Shown: positions 1 through 26,329 of the stretch, in pieces
Layout: every line of letters starts with the position of its first letter
Numbering within the stretch: the stretch's first letter is position 1
Assembly (NCBI GenBank): GCA_009760855.2
Contig: WPIO01000007.1
Span: forward strand, 8,075,001-8,139,000
Source: Cristatella mucedo
Lineage: Eukaryota; Bryozoa; Phylactolaemata; Cristatellidae
Reading direction: 5' to 3'
Length of the DNA: 64,000 nt
Made by a program: the position numbers and the translations under genes
Notes under the pieces: generated by a model
Databases searched by the model: none
What the model saw: only the letters and a program-made list of their open reading frames with translations
Told to the model about the DNA's origin: nothing

Positions 1-1245
1 CTCCAAAGGATTTAACGAGGTATTTCTAGACTGTTGGATTCCGAAAAGTGGGTGGTACGATGCTTGGCCTGATGGGGTAGTATATCTGAGAGATAGGCTG
101 GAGCCATAGAATGAAGGGACCTAAAAGTGAGCGACAAAACCTTGAAGTCAATCCATTGCTTGACTGGTAGCCAGTGCAGGTCGGCGAGAAGTGGAGTAAT
201 GTGGCAACTGCGAAGCTCACGACAGACAAGCCTAGCTGCAGAATTTTGCACCATCTGCAATCGCCTGATCGCACATGCTGGTAGGCCAGTAAGCAGTGAG
301 TTGCAGAAGTCGAGACGGGATGTCACGAATGCATGGACCAACTTGGACGTGGTATCCTTATCTAAACAAGCCCGAATTTTAGCAATGTTATGAAGCTGAA
401 AATAGGCAGATTTGACTGTGGAGCTGATATGGTCGTCTAACGAGAGGTCGCTTTGGAACATGACACCTAGATTTTGAGCTGATTCAACTGGAGATATGCT
501 GGCAGAGCCAATTTTGAGCGTCAGCCTTTCCAATCTCTGAATCACACTGGGTTTGCCCATAACTAGTAAGTTAGTGTTATCATCGTTTAGTTTTAGAAAA
601 TTTGCTGCCACCCATGTGCGGATGTCATCAATGCATGCAGCATGTGAGTTTAGAGAATTTGAGGTGCTCGAAGGCTGGGAGGGATCAAAGCAAAGGTACA
701 ACCGAGTGTCATCCGCTTAGAAGTGAAAGCCTAGATTGTGATTGGCAATCACATCAGCAAGAGGGAGAGTATAAACCGTGAAAAGAACCGGACCTAGCAC
801 GGAGCACTGACGTAACACATATTTCAGAAGTTCCTCACATAATCTTTGTCCATTCACGTCAATACTCTGGAGTCTCCCACTGAGATAGGACCTGAACCAC
901 TGCAGAGCAGTGCCAGTGATGCCCAGGCGAGATGAGAGGCGCTCTAGAAGAACTTTGTGATCGATGGTATCAAAAGCTGCCGAAAGATCGAGCAAAACAA
1001 GCAGAGACACTCTACCCATGTCTGAATTCCTAAGTATGTCGTTGCATACCCTAAGCAATGCTGACTCTGTGGAGGATTAGCTCTAAAGCCAGACTGGAAC
1101 TTACTAGCAAGGTGTGAGGTTTCGATATATGAGTTCAGCTGGTCTGTCACGACCCGTTTCAGTGTCTTTGATAGGAATGGTAGAAGGGAGACTGGGCGGT
1201 AGTTGCTAAAGTTCTCTTGGTCTACACTTTACATATGGAGCAAAG
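1..1245 (-). mobile_element. LINE fragment, reverse transcriptase C-terminal half, broken
   Basis: On the - strand: LLDLSAAFDTIDHKVLLERL (RT motif A) at 1010-940, then SVLGPVLFTVY (motif B) near 800, then FHF*ADDTRLYL near 715, where the Tyr codon of the YADD catalytic motif is now a stop. The frame reopens downstream to IPR at 12. CR1/L2/Jockey-like non-LTR type. Several frameshifts upstream of 1058. The copy runs off the left edge. Confidence 0.85.
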
Positions 1246-1265
1246 GAGCCATGTAAATTGGTTAG

Positions 1266-1267
1266 TG

Positions 1268-1350
<83 letters not shown>
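1266..1350. repeat. (TA)n(TG)n microsatellite
   Basis: About 18 bases of TA then 60 or more of TG, between two LINE fragments of the same orientation. Confidence 0.95.
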
Positions 1351-1352
<2 letters not shown>

Positions 1353-1387
1353 AGTTTCAGTTTTAGCATCAATCTACACCCAAAAGA

Positions 1388-2330
1388 CAACTCAAGTGGA
1401 GCCTGCTAATGCTGTGAAGAAAAGATTGCTTTTTAGCTTCTTTTTAAAAGTCGTCAAATCCAAGGATTTTATGACATCAGTCTGGAGTGGTTTCCAGGCT
1501 TTAGGAGCACATGCACTAAGGAACCATCTCCAAAGGATTTATGGTTTTGTTAGAGGTACTCCTTAACGATTTGAGTCAGAAGAGCAGTGCTAGGATGGCT
1601 AGCCTTATTGGGAAGTAGTTCGAAGGGGTAAGGCCAGAGCAAAAGAATGAAGGGACCTAAAAGTGATTGACAAGACGTTAAAGTTTTGATGTCAAGCCTC
1701 CACTGCTTGATGGGGACTCAGTGCAGGTCGGTGCGAATTGGTGATGATTTGGAAACTTTGCCGCTCACGACAGACACGCCTAGCTGCAGTGTTTTGAACC
1801 GCCTGTACCACTTTGTTGCATAGGCCGAAAGACCTGCATGCAAGAGTAGCTACATAAGTCTAGACGGGATGTCACAAATGCATGGACCAATTTAGATGTA
1901 GTATCACTTTCTAAGCAGGCCCGAATTTCGTAAATAATATGTAGCTGAAAATGGGTAGACTTGACTGTGGAGCTGATGTGGTCGTCTAGTGAAAGGTCAC
2001 TGTGGAACAGGACGCCCAGATTTCGTTCAAGTAATACAGGAGATATGCTGGCCGAGCCCATTGTTAGGGACAGGTTTTCCAATTTCTAAGTAGCACTACG
2101 TTTTCCCCATATCTAGTAGGTTGGTTGTATCGTCATTCAGTTTGACTAAGTTTGCTACATTCCAAGTGCTAGCTCAGCAATACATGCCGCCAGTACTTAA
2201 GACAGCTGGACATGCTGGAAGGCAGGAGGAGATAAAAGCACATGTACAGCTGTGTGTCAGCTGCATACAAATGAAAGTCTAGATTGTGCTTGGTGATTAC
2301 ATCGGCAAGAGGGAGATTATAGAGTAGTGT
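1388..2330 (-). mobile_element. LINE fragment, second copy, more decayed
   Basis: Same family as 1-1245 and same strand. Includes GVLFHSDLSLDDHISSTVKS and AFVTSRLDLCSY with many stops and frameshifts. Similarity to the other copies ends near 2330, before the first GMDS exon. Confidence 0.8.
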
Positions 2331-2561
2331 GTGGTTCTAACATGCCTGCGTGGCTCGCCATCACATCACCGTGACTCACCATCACCGGCGACTGGTCGTG
2401 AGGTCGGGAGAGCATCCGTACACTTGCTGCTGCCACTGCTACTGTGCTTGAGCCAAAGCACCCTGCTTCAGGCAACGGCGCCTTTGTCCGACAGTTGCAA
2501 TCAGCCTGAGCTGGACCTCGGTGTGTGCTTTTGCTTCTGTGATCTTTTGTTACCTTTACAG

Positions 2562-16117
<13,556 letters not shown>

Positions 16118-18180
16118 TCCGATGATCCGACTCCTCGACTGCCCCCTGTCTTCTGCTGGGTATATCTCGTCCTCGGACATTCCTCGGTTTACTCCTTTTT
16201 ACTGAGCGTAATGTTCGCTGGTTAGTATGTGCCTGGGGCACGGCTCGAACCGAAGCATGCCTGCACCTCTTTCTCTCGGACATGGTCAACGTTTATCGGT
16301 GTGAAAGGTTCAATCTCTCGTCATGGTAATGCGTCAATAGACGTATGAAGAGCGAAGCACAATGAATCCAATTGAGCCGTTCGCGTTTGGGTTATATACT
16401 TAAGCACATTGTGCATGCAGTCAAATCTCAGCATGCTTTTTTCTTTTGTTCACACTTCTTAATAGACTGGCAGTGCACAGTTGCTGCCATTTAATGCGAA
16501 GTTACAGCCGTTTAATGCACAGTGAAATCTAGTTAGTTAAACCGCTATTGCTTGGTGTTGGCGGATTCGATGATTAGCATCGCCAAACGGCGATTGCACT
16601 AAGTGTCACATGTCAATCACTCGCGACCTGCAGCCACGTCGTGGTTTGCCTCTACTGCCGACGCTAGATCTGTACCGTGTGTGCTGCTTCAAAAGTTGCC
16701 AAGCACACGGTGATGCCCTGCTTGCTCTCAGCCGTCTTGATTTGACCGTGCTCACTAGTCTGGTTATGCAGCTTAAAGTTTGAAGAGCTTCAGCTTGCAT
16801 TGTCGTTGCAGTCGTTGTTTGGCACGTGTACCTGCTCACCCAACCGTTGGTAGTCTCAGAGCCGTTCACTCTCGCCGAGTGAATGTTGTGTCTGATGCGT
16901 GTATGCAGTCCTGCCGTGCGGTCTCCATGTGCTCGGTCGTGAGTGGTGCGCAGGCGATGACGAGTGCCGCGACCGAAACTGTTGTTTCTGTTAGTGTGCC
17001 ATGCATATATGGCTGCATCAGGCACACATGTGGCACCTCCCAGCTCACCAGAGTTCAATGGCACTTAATGAATATCCAGAAGACGCTAGGCAAGATGGAA
17101 AGCAAGCAAGTAGCTCGAACATTTTCGCAGAAACATTGCCTCTCGGCTTGCGACTAAACTCGCCAAAGAATTTTGTTGATTTAGCATCCAACAGGAGCAA
17201 GCCAACGGCACGTAGCATTTTCAATAGAACCAGATATGCGTCTGGTTCTATTATACTTGGTTTGTACCGATCTTTTGAAGCATGGCGTCAACCTCTCTTA
17301 CTGATCCAGTGCCTGGCGAGGCTGTCGAAGGGCAAAGGTTCTTCGGCAGTTTCCAGAAGTCTGCGAAACCACGTGCTCTCTGAGCTGATTGGCGGTCTAA
17401 AGAAATGCTCCGGCGAATTGGAGATGGTTTGGAAGCCCGAGGGATCAACACATATGCAAGCTAGTGATCGCCTAGTTAGGAGTCATCATATTCGGGCTTG
17501 ACCCAAGCACTCGAATCGCTTTAGAGACACGTGGACTAGACCGTCGGTCGACTGCCTGGCCGAATGCCACGACAGGTTCGATGAGTGGTTTGTTCTTTTT
17601 TTTTTTACAAACCATCCAGCGAATGGGCTTCATGAACAACTCTTAGTTGTTATTTCTAGAACACCGGGGTCCTTTTACGGGATAGAATAATAACCAGACC
17701 AATTTATTTCTCCAGTTATTTATCAAATTCAGATGACCTGTTTCGTGAGGGGTAAACTTATGTTTTGTTGACTTTGAAAGATATACGATAAGATACAACG
17801 TCATAACCTAATTATTGCCTATTAACTTCATTCAGTTGGGAACACCTAGTGGGGTGGCATGCAGTGGTACCGATAGAGGATAAAAATTAATAATATCGAG
17901 GAAATGATAACATCGCGTGCGTTATCTTGGCAAGTAAGCAATACGCCAGTCCTCACCATAAAAATGAGCTACTGAGGAAGCTTTCGCCACCACCCGCGGC
18001 AGCTGCTCACGAACTGTAGCAACCACTGGCTACCCAATTACTTGCCAGTTGTGAGATCAATCTTTCTCTCTCGAGATCAGACACTCTCGAACCCACATCT
18101 GTGTTGTGGCAGACAAAAGCACTTCTCTCCCGCCGCTTGGGCTAAGCTGATGCACCCTTCTCTGCCTGCCGCTCGGCTCG
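16118..18180. other. Intergenic, no gene recognised
   Basis: Follows the GMDS stop. Open frames at 16606-17064 (-) and 17001-17501 (+) have no recognised motif and no splice context. Holds a perfect 12-bp hairpin at 17223-17252. Confidence 0.5.
17223..17252. repeat. Perfect 12-bp hairpin, 6-base loop
   Basis: AATAGAACCAGA, loop TATGCG, TCTGGTTCTATT. Exact complement. Confidence 0.95.
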
Positions 18181-18189
18181 ATCAGAACT

Positions 18190-18508
<319 letters not shown>

Positions 18509-20271
18509 AACTACTACTATGGTGGCGGAATAAATGGTTTTAACCTGACTACGCGTTAACATACCATCAGCGAACATTTGCACCATCAGAACCGACTGAA
18601 AGCGATGTAAGTCAGTAAGGGGTGATAGCCTTTTATCGGTCGATGCCCATCTATGGAATAGCTGTCATCGCTTTGTAAACGTAAAGCTTCGGTGAACTCA
18701 TCGAACCGTACTGCAGAGAAAGCAAGCCCGGTAGTGATAAACAGTGGAAAAGACAAAGTGCTTGAAGCCAGGACGCTCTCATGACGATTAATTTAATTAA
18801 TTAATTTTTGATGAATTTGATGATCTTGTACGATAAATAGAAAGGGATTGCCAGTTGGGGCTGAACCTCGATCTTGAGAGCGCTCAATGAGAGGTCAATG
18901 CTACAGGACTGTGTTCTTTGAAATACGTTCTGCAAAGGTCCTTAGTACCTCTGAAAATTAGAATTATAGAAGAAAGAAATTCGATTTAATTCTATTTATT
19001 ATTGAACTGCACGTTTTAGCTACTGATTTACTTCGTCGAAAAGCCTTTAGCCGAAATAAAAAGAAATTCGTATATTTGGAGAGCCCTAGGCAGCAAAAAA
19101 CGTGGTTCCCGGCCGTAGAAACAGCATGATTCTGTGACGTTGAAAAACAAAGCACCAAGAGACATTCGTAAGTATTCCTTATTTTAATAATTTTAGTTCC
19201 TGAATTCCCAAGCCTGGTAGCTCCATCCCGGGAATCGCGGTGGCCACCTGAGAGGTGTACCCGGCTCCTGGGGGAGGGGTGTCTAGCAATTACTGACCAT
19301 TTCACGGTCCATGCTAGATAAAACCAGGAACGATCTGGTTGAATCCTCATATCCTTAAGCGATTTGATGCGTTTAATACCGGTTGGCTGTCGCTGTTTCA
19401 TATCCTGGAGAACCAATTTATAAGTTGAACTGCCTAGCCATAAGTTAACCGGCAGATAAACCGCAGAGACCGTATTCGAATCAGGGCTTTGAAGGTACGC
19501 CGTGAACGAGTTTCCTATTAAGTATCATTGAAGGCCTGCTGCGATTGGAGGCGGCCGGTAAAGCTTTGCGATAATGCTTTACCACATGTTAGGCCTCGTT
19601 AGCTTCGTCTCCGTATACTTTGTCTCGCTTCTTTTCAAAGAAATGCTAACCATCTCCGGATAAGTAAGACTCCGATTATGCACACCGATGAAGTGCCCAT
19701 AAAATAGGACTGTTCAGACCATCAAAGAAAAATTCTGTACCCCATTTTGGTAAAGTCGCCGTCTGCACCGAAAGAAAACGCTGCCAGGCAGCCTCTGTAG
19801 ACACTGTCTACGTTGACTCGGCGTTTCTGGGCTGCACTGCTCGTGCCACGATAGATGCAGCGCATGGGCGGTAGCGGTAAGGTGAGCGAGAAGGGAGAGT
19901 CGGAGGATCGTTGGCCGACGTTCTGTGTGTCGCATGAATACATCTAAAGAAACAGCTGCCTGGAACTGTTCCACCAAAGCCGGGCGACCGAAGGCCACTC
20001 TCCGGCTTTAGTAACTCCGTTTACTAACAAATGTGCCGTTACTCTCGAGAAACTGCCTCGCCCCGAGAGGCTCCCTAGCCATTCTGCCATTGCCCTAGAC
20101 ATTGTGCCATTTTGAGAGCACCCGAAGCATCGTTCGCAAGGCCTGCCGCTCGGACTTTCGCGTCTAAAAAGAACTGCTCACGCCACTTTAAAGAACCTAA
20201 AGTTTCGCACCCTCAGCCTAGTTTCGGGCCCGAAATGCTGCGAGCAGCCCTCTTACTGAGCAAGGTGTGAA

Positions 20272-20395
20272 AAATATAATTGATTTGTCCAGTGCTGTCA
20301 GAGAACTTATACCCATCCAGACTCGATCCCGCGACCTTGGTCGTCAAAGGCGAGCCTTACTCCTGGGCCAAACCAGGGCCGCACCGGTGACCCAG
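20272..20395 (-). repeat. tRNA-headed SINE, type B
   Basis: Leftward: head with GGCCCAGGAGTAAGGC and ACCAAGGTCGCGGGATCGAG, followed by the LINE-like tail (AAGTTCTCTGACAGCACTGG) near 20275. Confidence 0.7.
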
Positions 20396-20547
20396 TGCCC
20401 AGCAACGAAAAAAGCTGCATTTCACATGCCCCAATGCCGCCTGTGGGCTACTGCATTGCAGAGCCAAGCGCCTGCAATACGATGAGGTAGTACGTTCGAA
20501 GACAGGAGAGCAAAGCCTGTCTCGGTCGATGATTTCGGCACGACTGT

Positions 20548-20892
20548 TTGGACATTATGCAGAATGCGGGCTTGTCATCGGCCGATGCTCCTCACGCGCT
20601 CAACTTCCGTCGTCAGCACGGCGACGATCCAGCACGCTGCTGCTGCCGATCCATGATGAAGCACGCGTCCTGCTGCAAAAGCATTTTCCACGAGCTCCGG
20701 GACGATGAGGGCATCGAGCCAATTAAAGCCACGCAATCGCCAAGAAAAGCCGGAAGCTCGGACTTCAACCCAATTGAGCATCTGCGGCGAGAAGTCAGGG
20801 ACCGGGATTTACGGGTCACGCTTCGCGGCGCATGTAACTGGTGCGTTTTCGAGGTTTTTAAGGGCTACCTCAATTCTTCCGGAAACGGCTAG
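20548..20892 (+). pseudogene. Tc1-like transposase remnant
   Basis: The + frame ends with SPRKAGSSDFNPIEHLRREV, equal to the DDE-family segment around the third catalytic residue (SPDLNPIEHLW in Tc1 elements), and stops at 20890. The upstream half carries no recognisable catalytic block and no inverted terminal repeats were found, so it is a dead fragment. Confidence 0.7.
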
Positions 20893-22154
20893 CAAGCTGG
20901 TTGAGTCAGTACTGTGGTGGCTACGATAAGTTTAAAAAAGCGTGGCGCCTCCGCTAGCGTTGCAGCTGATAAATTAGTAGGATTAACGTGTATTCTAGCT
21001 TCTCTGAACACTTACAACTGCCACCGGGATACATCTGGATGTTGTACATTTCGAGCCAAGTAATATGCAGATAGCGAGTGTGTAGAAACTGTAGTCTTAC
21101 GGTAGGTCGGTGCTCGGCTGCTGCACACTGGCCCTCCTTTGATGTTGCTCTGCCGCCTTTGATTTGGCTTGGCCCGCCTTTGATGTATTAGGCTACTTCC
21201 CGGAAAGAAAGATGGAGCGAGCGGACCCACAGCTCAGTGAGAACGAGGGGACAGGGAGAACGGCGGATACACGCTCATTGCAGCCCCCTCGTTATTTCCG
21301 TGTCGTCGCTCGTGTGCTGTCAGAGCATCAAATTACGGAAACTTGCCAGCAGTGTATATACGCTCGGCGTGGAGCGTGAGAGCGCGTACATGAGTCTTTG
21401 CGACCTGAGTCGTACCCTCGGCGAGGCAGCTTCGCGTGGGAGGGGGGATTGGTCGGTGGGGCAGCTCACTGGATATCGGCGAAAAACCGCGCTGACGTCT
21501 TCTACCGGTGTTCTGAGCTCGAGCCTTGGAATCGCGGCTAGCGACTTGTAGGTGCAGCACAATGAGTGCCGGCATGCGGACAGTAGCAGCACACGGCAGC
21601 TACGAAGAGCGCCCCTCCCCTCCCCGTACCTTGACGTAACTGGTCCATATCCGAAGCGTAGATAAGTCTTATCGACAGCGACGGCGAGTTCCAAGTATCC
21701 AACAGCAGCTTTGACGTACAACAACTTGCGAAGCGTAGATAAGTCTATGGCGTACAGCAACTCTAGTACGGCAAAAAGCCTAGAGCACAACTCGGTTTAA
21801 CGACAACTCGGCGCTGCACAACACGATGCCGACAACTCGGCTTACGGTTAAGGGCTTATGCTTCGCGCCGCAGTGTTGATCGCACCGAATTGTCGTGGGC
21901 CCCACTTGGAATCTGCAAGGTATACTGCATGATGCCGGGGGCGGGGCAAGAGTGTATTCTGGGGAAATATTGCAAGGTTGCATAAGCTCTGGGAAACCAA
22001 AGGGATATGTATCTGGCAAATAGGCCAAGGCTTCGGCATATTAACAGGCGAAAGCTACCAACGAAGGTTGTAACCTTAGGGTATTCTTTGTTGGACGTCC
22101 GCTAGGGCAGCCAAACCCTGCCTGACGGAGTCGTGGCGCTCCATGGCGGAGCTG

Positions 22155-23030
22155 TGGCGCTCGTATTGTATGGCAGTGGCTCCGGCGGTGGTTGTTCTAG
22201 TGGAGTCTCACGGAGACACAGCGCGGACGTGAGCGATAAACGAGACTCAAATCTGTATTCCCTTAACGCGTACATATACGAGCTGGCGGACTCACCGCAG
22301 ATGGGAGAGTGCATTTGTGGCGGGCCACATCCTTACGTCAGAGGCCGGACGCGGCGGCGCCGAGTCAATTGCCCAACCACCCTCTGCAGATGGGGCATAC
22401 ATTAGTAGCTGAGTCTGCTATAATAATTACAACAGCAGGAGCAGCAGGCGCACACAACACTCGTCGCCTTGCCTACTGCGGCGGCCACATAGAGCAAGCC
22501 ACCATCGCGCCTTGGTAACTCGCGTGCAGGGCGGCTGCTGAGGTATAGCCGAAACCGACGATGCCTCCAACGGGGCCTGGCGGCTACAGTTTACTTGCTG
22601 GGAATGCTAGTAGTGCGTTTCGCGACGGTCGCGGTGCGTGCCTGAGCTACCTCTCCACGCTATATACACGTCGCGTGCACCGGAGACACACTGGATCTGT
22701 CGCCCACACGGCCTCAGCCCGCTGGTCTCCTGCAAGCTCTACCGCGCATTTTGACCTAAGTAGTGTTATATGACAGTGTCTCCGGCGGCGATTGTTCTTG
22801 TGGAGTCTCACGAACGCACGAGCGGGCGAACGTAAGCGTAAGCGGTGAACGAGACTCGTCTTTATTCTCTAGCGGGTACATACACGAGCCGGGGCTGACT
22901 GACTCACCACGGATAATGGCGTGCCTCTGTGGTGGGCCACATGCTTACGTCAAAGGCTCAACCGCCCGCCGCCGGCGGAGCATACATGGCGGCCGAGAAG
23001 CCACAGGCGCACACAGCAGTAGCATGCGCG
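22155..23030. repeat. Direct duplication, copies about 605 bases apart
   Basis: Copy 1 about 22165-22410 and copy 2 about 22772-22990 share GTTCT.GTGGAGTCTCACG, AACGAGACTC, GGGCCACAT.CTTACGTC and a GGCGCACACA block. They are diverged by substitutions and short gaps. The unit is GC- and CpG-rich. Coding potential not evident. Confidence 0.7.
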
Positions 23031-23099
23031 GACGGACAATCGATGGACTAGGCGCTTCGGTGTAGTAGCTGCTGCGACCTACGGCGGCGTCGATGCGTC

Positions 23100-24060
23100 G
23101 TGACGTGGCCCGTTTGTCGGATTCCTACCTAGCATACAGCTTACCAAGACGCCAGCGTTACACGAGCGGCTAGCACACTGCAGTCACAGTCCAAGTTGTA
23201 CTTATCTTTTTATCGCATGAGGCTGCAAAGTCTTCGAAGTCTGTGGGTCGTCACGTAACCGAGGCCTCGCGGAGCCACCGCCACGCATTGCGTTCTTCCC
23301 ACACGTCCGAGCCGTGGGCACGCCGCCTCAATCTACCTATCCGTATACCTGAGCAGTCTCACATCCTCGCGCTCAATCTCCCACATACTCTCACTCTTAC
23401 CTGCCGGCGCTAAGCTATAAACATAATTTTACTAAAGAATAAGACGGCTGTACGAGCGCAGGTAGTGCGTCGTTCTCCCTCGTGGGCTGAGCGATACCGT
23501 TGCCAAACGACGACAGGGCCACCACCCCCTCCCCCGACTGAGAACTGGGCCCCACACCTCGGCGCTGCCGCACACCGCACGTCGACCGCACGCAGTTGCC
23601 GGAAGAGCTTCCGGTACGCCGATTTGAAGCCGAGGGCGTCGAGGCGCCGTTCGTTACCCGGTTACCGCGATCCGAGTGCTCCGACGACAAACGGCAGCAC
23701 TGACGCCGAAGCTCGACCCTAGGACCGAGAGTGACACCTGCGCATTTTTTGATGTTTCGATCCGCGGCCTTCTCCAGGGCATCGTCATCGTTGTCGAACG
23801 GGTTCTAGGCGGCGAACATTGCTTCCTACCTACTCGAGTCTTTGGTGTATACGTCACCAATACCGGAGGATGTGGTCCACCCTTAGGGGAAGACTTGGCG
23901 AAGACTCAGCAACCATACCCGGTTCCACTTTTCAGCCAAGACTTGGCAAGAGACCAATCAAAGACGCCGTTCTGGCCACGCCTACTGCATTGCTCTAAAA
24001 TTAATGGCGGACAACTTGACCGACGAAATCGTTGATGCTTTCCAGGCGAGACCCTGCTTA
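23100..24060. other. GC-rich intergenic stretch, open frames of unknown nature
   Basis: Open frames on both strands (for example 23676-24035 +) show no family I recognise. A LINE copy starts at about 24064. Confidence 0.35.
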
Positions 24061-24063
24061 TAG

Positions 24064-24655
24064 AACACTCTTGAGCTCGAAGTTCAAGACCTGCACTGGC
24101 TACCAGTCAAGCAACGGATTGACTTCAAGGTTTTGTCGCTCACTTTTAGGTCCCTTCATTCTATGGCTCCAGCCTATCTGTCAGATATGCTACCTCATCA
24201 GGCCAAGCATCGTACCACCCGCTTTTCGGAATCCAACAGTCTAGAAATACGTCCTACAAACCTTAAATCCTTTGGAGACCGTGCATTTAGTTCATATGCT
24301 CCCAAAGCCTGGAACTGCCTCCCGACCTGCGTCAGAACATCCCTGACCTGACCACATTTAAAAGGAACATAAAACACACATATTTAGGACAGCATTTAGT
24401 AGGTCCCTGTGATTCGTCCTTCACGTGCTTATGCGTGCTGACACTGTGCATGCTGCCACTAACCACATTTGCATGCTGACCCTGGGCATGTCACCCCTAA
24501 CCATATTATTCATTTCGTCTGTTCTTCAAGCATGATTTTACTTACCATTCAATTGCATTTCACTTTACAGCAAATGTAAAGCGCCTAGAAAGAGATTAAG
24601 TTCTCTGAGGGCGCTTTATCAAGTGAATTATTATTATTATTATTATTAAGAATAA
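24064..24655 (+). mobile_element. LINE 3' end with complete tail
   Basis: DLHWLPVKQRIDFKVLSL, DRAFSSYAPKAWN near the end of the RT protein, then the 3' leader and tail GCGCCTAGAAAGAGATTAAG, TTCTCTGAGGGCGCTTTATC and ATT repeats at 24630-24650. 5' truncated, the best view of the 3' end. Confidence 0.9.
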
Positions 24656-24684
24656 GATTTTGAGGCGGCGAACGATAATGTCTA

Positions 24685-24752
24685 TAATAATAACAATACA
24701 CTTGATAAAGCGCCCTTAGAGAACTCAAATCTCTTTCTAGGCGCTTTACATT
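24685..24752 (-). mobile_element. LINE 3' tail fragment
   Basis: Reverse complement of the same tail (CACTTGATAAAGCGCCC and TTTCTAGGCGCTTTAC), 35 bases from the copy above, in opposite orientation. Confidence 0.85.
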
Positions 24753-25737
24753 TGAATAGCTTATTATACGCGGGCTTCGGGAGTTCGTGCAGTTAACTCC
24801 GTCGGTCCGGTACGCGCCGCGTAAAGCGCTTTCGCCGGCGCGTAACCACTACTAACAGGCCTACAATAAACTGTCAATTTCAGCAACCAGCTGTGGTCGC
24901 TTGTGTTTTAACCGCACTGCAGCACTGTATCGCACCGTAAACCGGTAGGGAGCCGGGAGACGAGCTATCGCCGCGTGGTTACAAGAAATGTAACTAAATC
25001 CTGAATATAATTGCGCAAGAGCAAACTCTGTTTACTCCACTTTTAAGAATGGCCGGAAGGTTCAAAAATGGGTAAACATTTCAAAGTTTTGTAAGTTTGC
25101 CTACTAAAAGACAAACAAGATATAAATGCAATCCCAAGTTTTGGTGTTTGACGGATGGTCGGAACACAGTAAATACAATTATTTGCCTCTGTACCTATGT
25201 ACACCGGAAGTAGTACATCAAGCTCAACAAAATGAATTTCTTTTAAAAATAGCAGCACCCGAACTGCACTTTTCGGCGAACTTTGTAATAATTTGCAATT
25301 TGTAAAAATGTGCCATTTGTTCGATAAACCCAGCACCGGCAGCGTAGAGTCGTGTTGTTTGGCCCAGGGGTAATGCACACGCCATTAAAGACCAGGGCAG
25401 TGAACTCAAGCCCTGCTATATTTGTAAAGAAACTGAATGGAGATAAAGTTCTCACTGGGTGGTACACAAACGGAGTATTTTTCGCCACGCCGCACCCACA
25501 CCCAAAAAGGTCGAGGTCGTTCAAACATGGCGCCGCTAGTTTCAATGGCCAGCCGGAAGAGCCGGTCGCTATGCAAACGTTGGTGAGTGGGCCTCGCTGG
25601 TCGGGTCGCATCAGTGCGGCTCAAGGTTACGGGTGCGAAAATGGGGAATGCCTCAACCACGACGAGCGGGACTGTGGGCAGCGGCGCCGAAAGAGGGGGA
25701 CAACTCCGATGATAGATACGTATGGTTACGAAGCATA

Positions 25738-25749
25738 TATATATATGTG

Positions 25750-25790
<41 letters not shown>
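25738..25790. repeat. (TA)n microsatellite
   Basis: About 50 bases of TA with one GTGTA interruption. Confidence 0.95.
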
Positions 25791-25817
25791 TCGTCTCCAT
25801 CATTCTTCCGCCTAACG

Positions 25818-25992
25818 TAATAATAATAATAATGCACTTGATAAAGCGCCCTCGGACAACTTAATCTCTGTCTAGGCGCTTTACATTTGCTGCAAAGGGA
25901 AACGCAATTGAATGGTGAGTAAAATCATGCTTGATAAACAAACAAAAGGAATAACATGGTTAGGGGTGACATGCACAGGGTCAGCATGCACC
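25818..25992 (-). mobile_element. LINE 3' tail fragment
   Basis: AATAATAATAAT then GCACTTGATAAAGCGCCC to GGTGACATGCACAGGGTC; 5' truncated. Confidence 0.85.
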
Positions 25993-26256
25993 ATATAATA
26001 ACGAACTGGTGCTAGTTTCTACATCGTCTTTCTATGTGCTTCCCAAGATCAGAGACTAACCGTTATGGTGACGAGTCTCCAAAGTCAGGGGAAGAAAGTT
26101 TATGTAAGGTCGGGTAGTGTGAATGAGGCTTGCCCAGAAAGGTGTCTGTCGGACCGAAATTCGAGGCTATGCCAATCTTACCTTTACAGTCGGCAGCGTT
26201 CGTAGTGGAAACGAATGAATTACTATATATAAAATATAATTACATTTTTACAAGAC

Positions 26257-26329
26257 GGCCCTATGGCCCAATGGATAAGGCGTCTGACTACGAATCAGAA
26301 GATTCCAGGTTCGAGTCCTGGTAGGGTCG
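26257..26329 (+). tRNA. tRNA-Arg (anticodon ACG)
   Basis: A 73-base cloverleaf with no intron. The acceptor stem is GGCCCTA with TAGGGTC (one G-T pair). The D arm contains TGGCCCAATGG (A box). The anticodon stem TCTGA/TCAGA holds the loop CTACGAA, so the anticodon is ACG (Arg, CGT codons). The T arm CCAGG-TTCGAGT-CCTGG is the B box, and the discriminator is G. T5 at 26332-26336 is a Pol III terminator. Unlike the SINE heads nearby, all stems pair fully, so it looks functional. Confidence 0.95.

Noticed and set aside
2317-2561. Open frames on both strands before the first visible GMDS exon, tested for the missing GMDS start
   Set aside because: No ITG-TGQ loop encoded before a phase-0 donor.
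17001-17501. 166-codon + strand open frame
   Set aside because: No motif, no start or splice context, contains a hairpin; likely chance.
19714-19998. Possible mariner-type transposase C terminus on the - strand (YQNGVQNFS)
   Set aside because: Only a short match spread over two frames; no catalytic residues seen.
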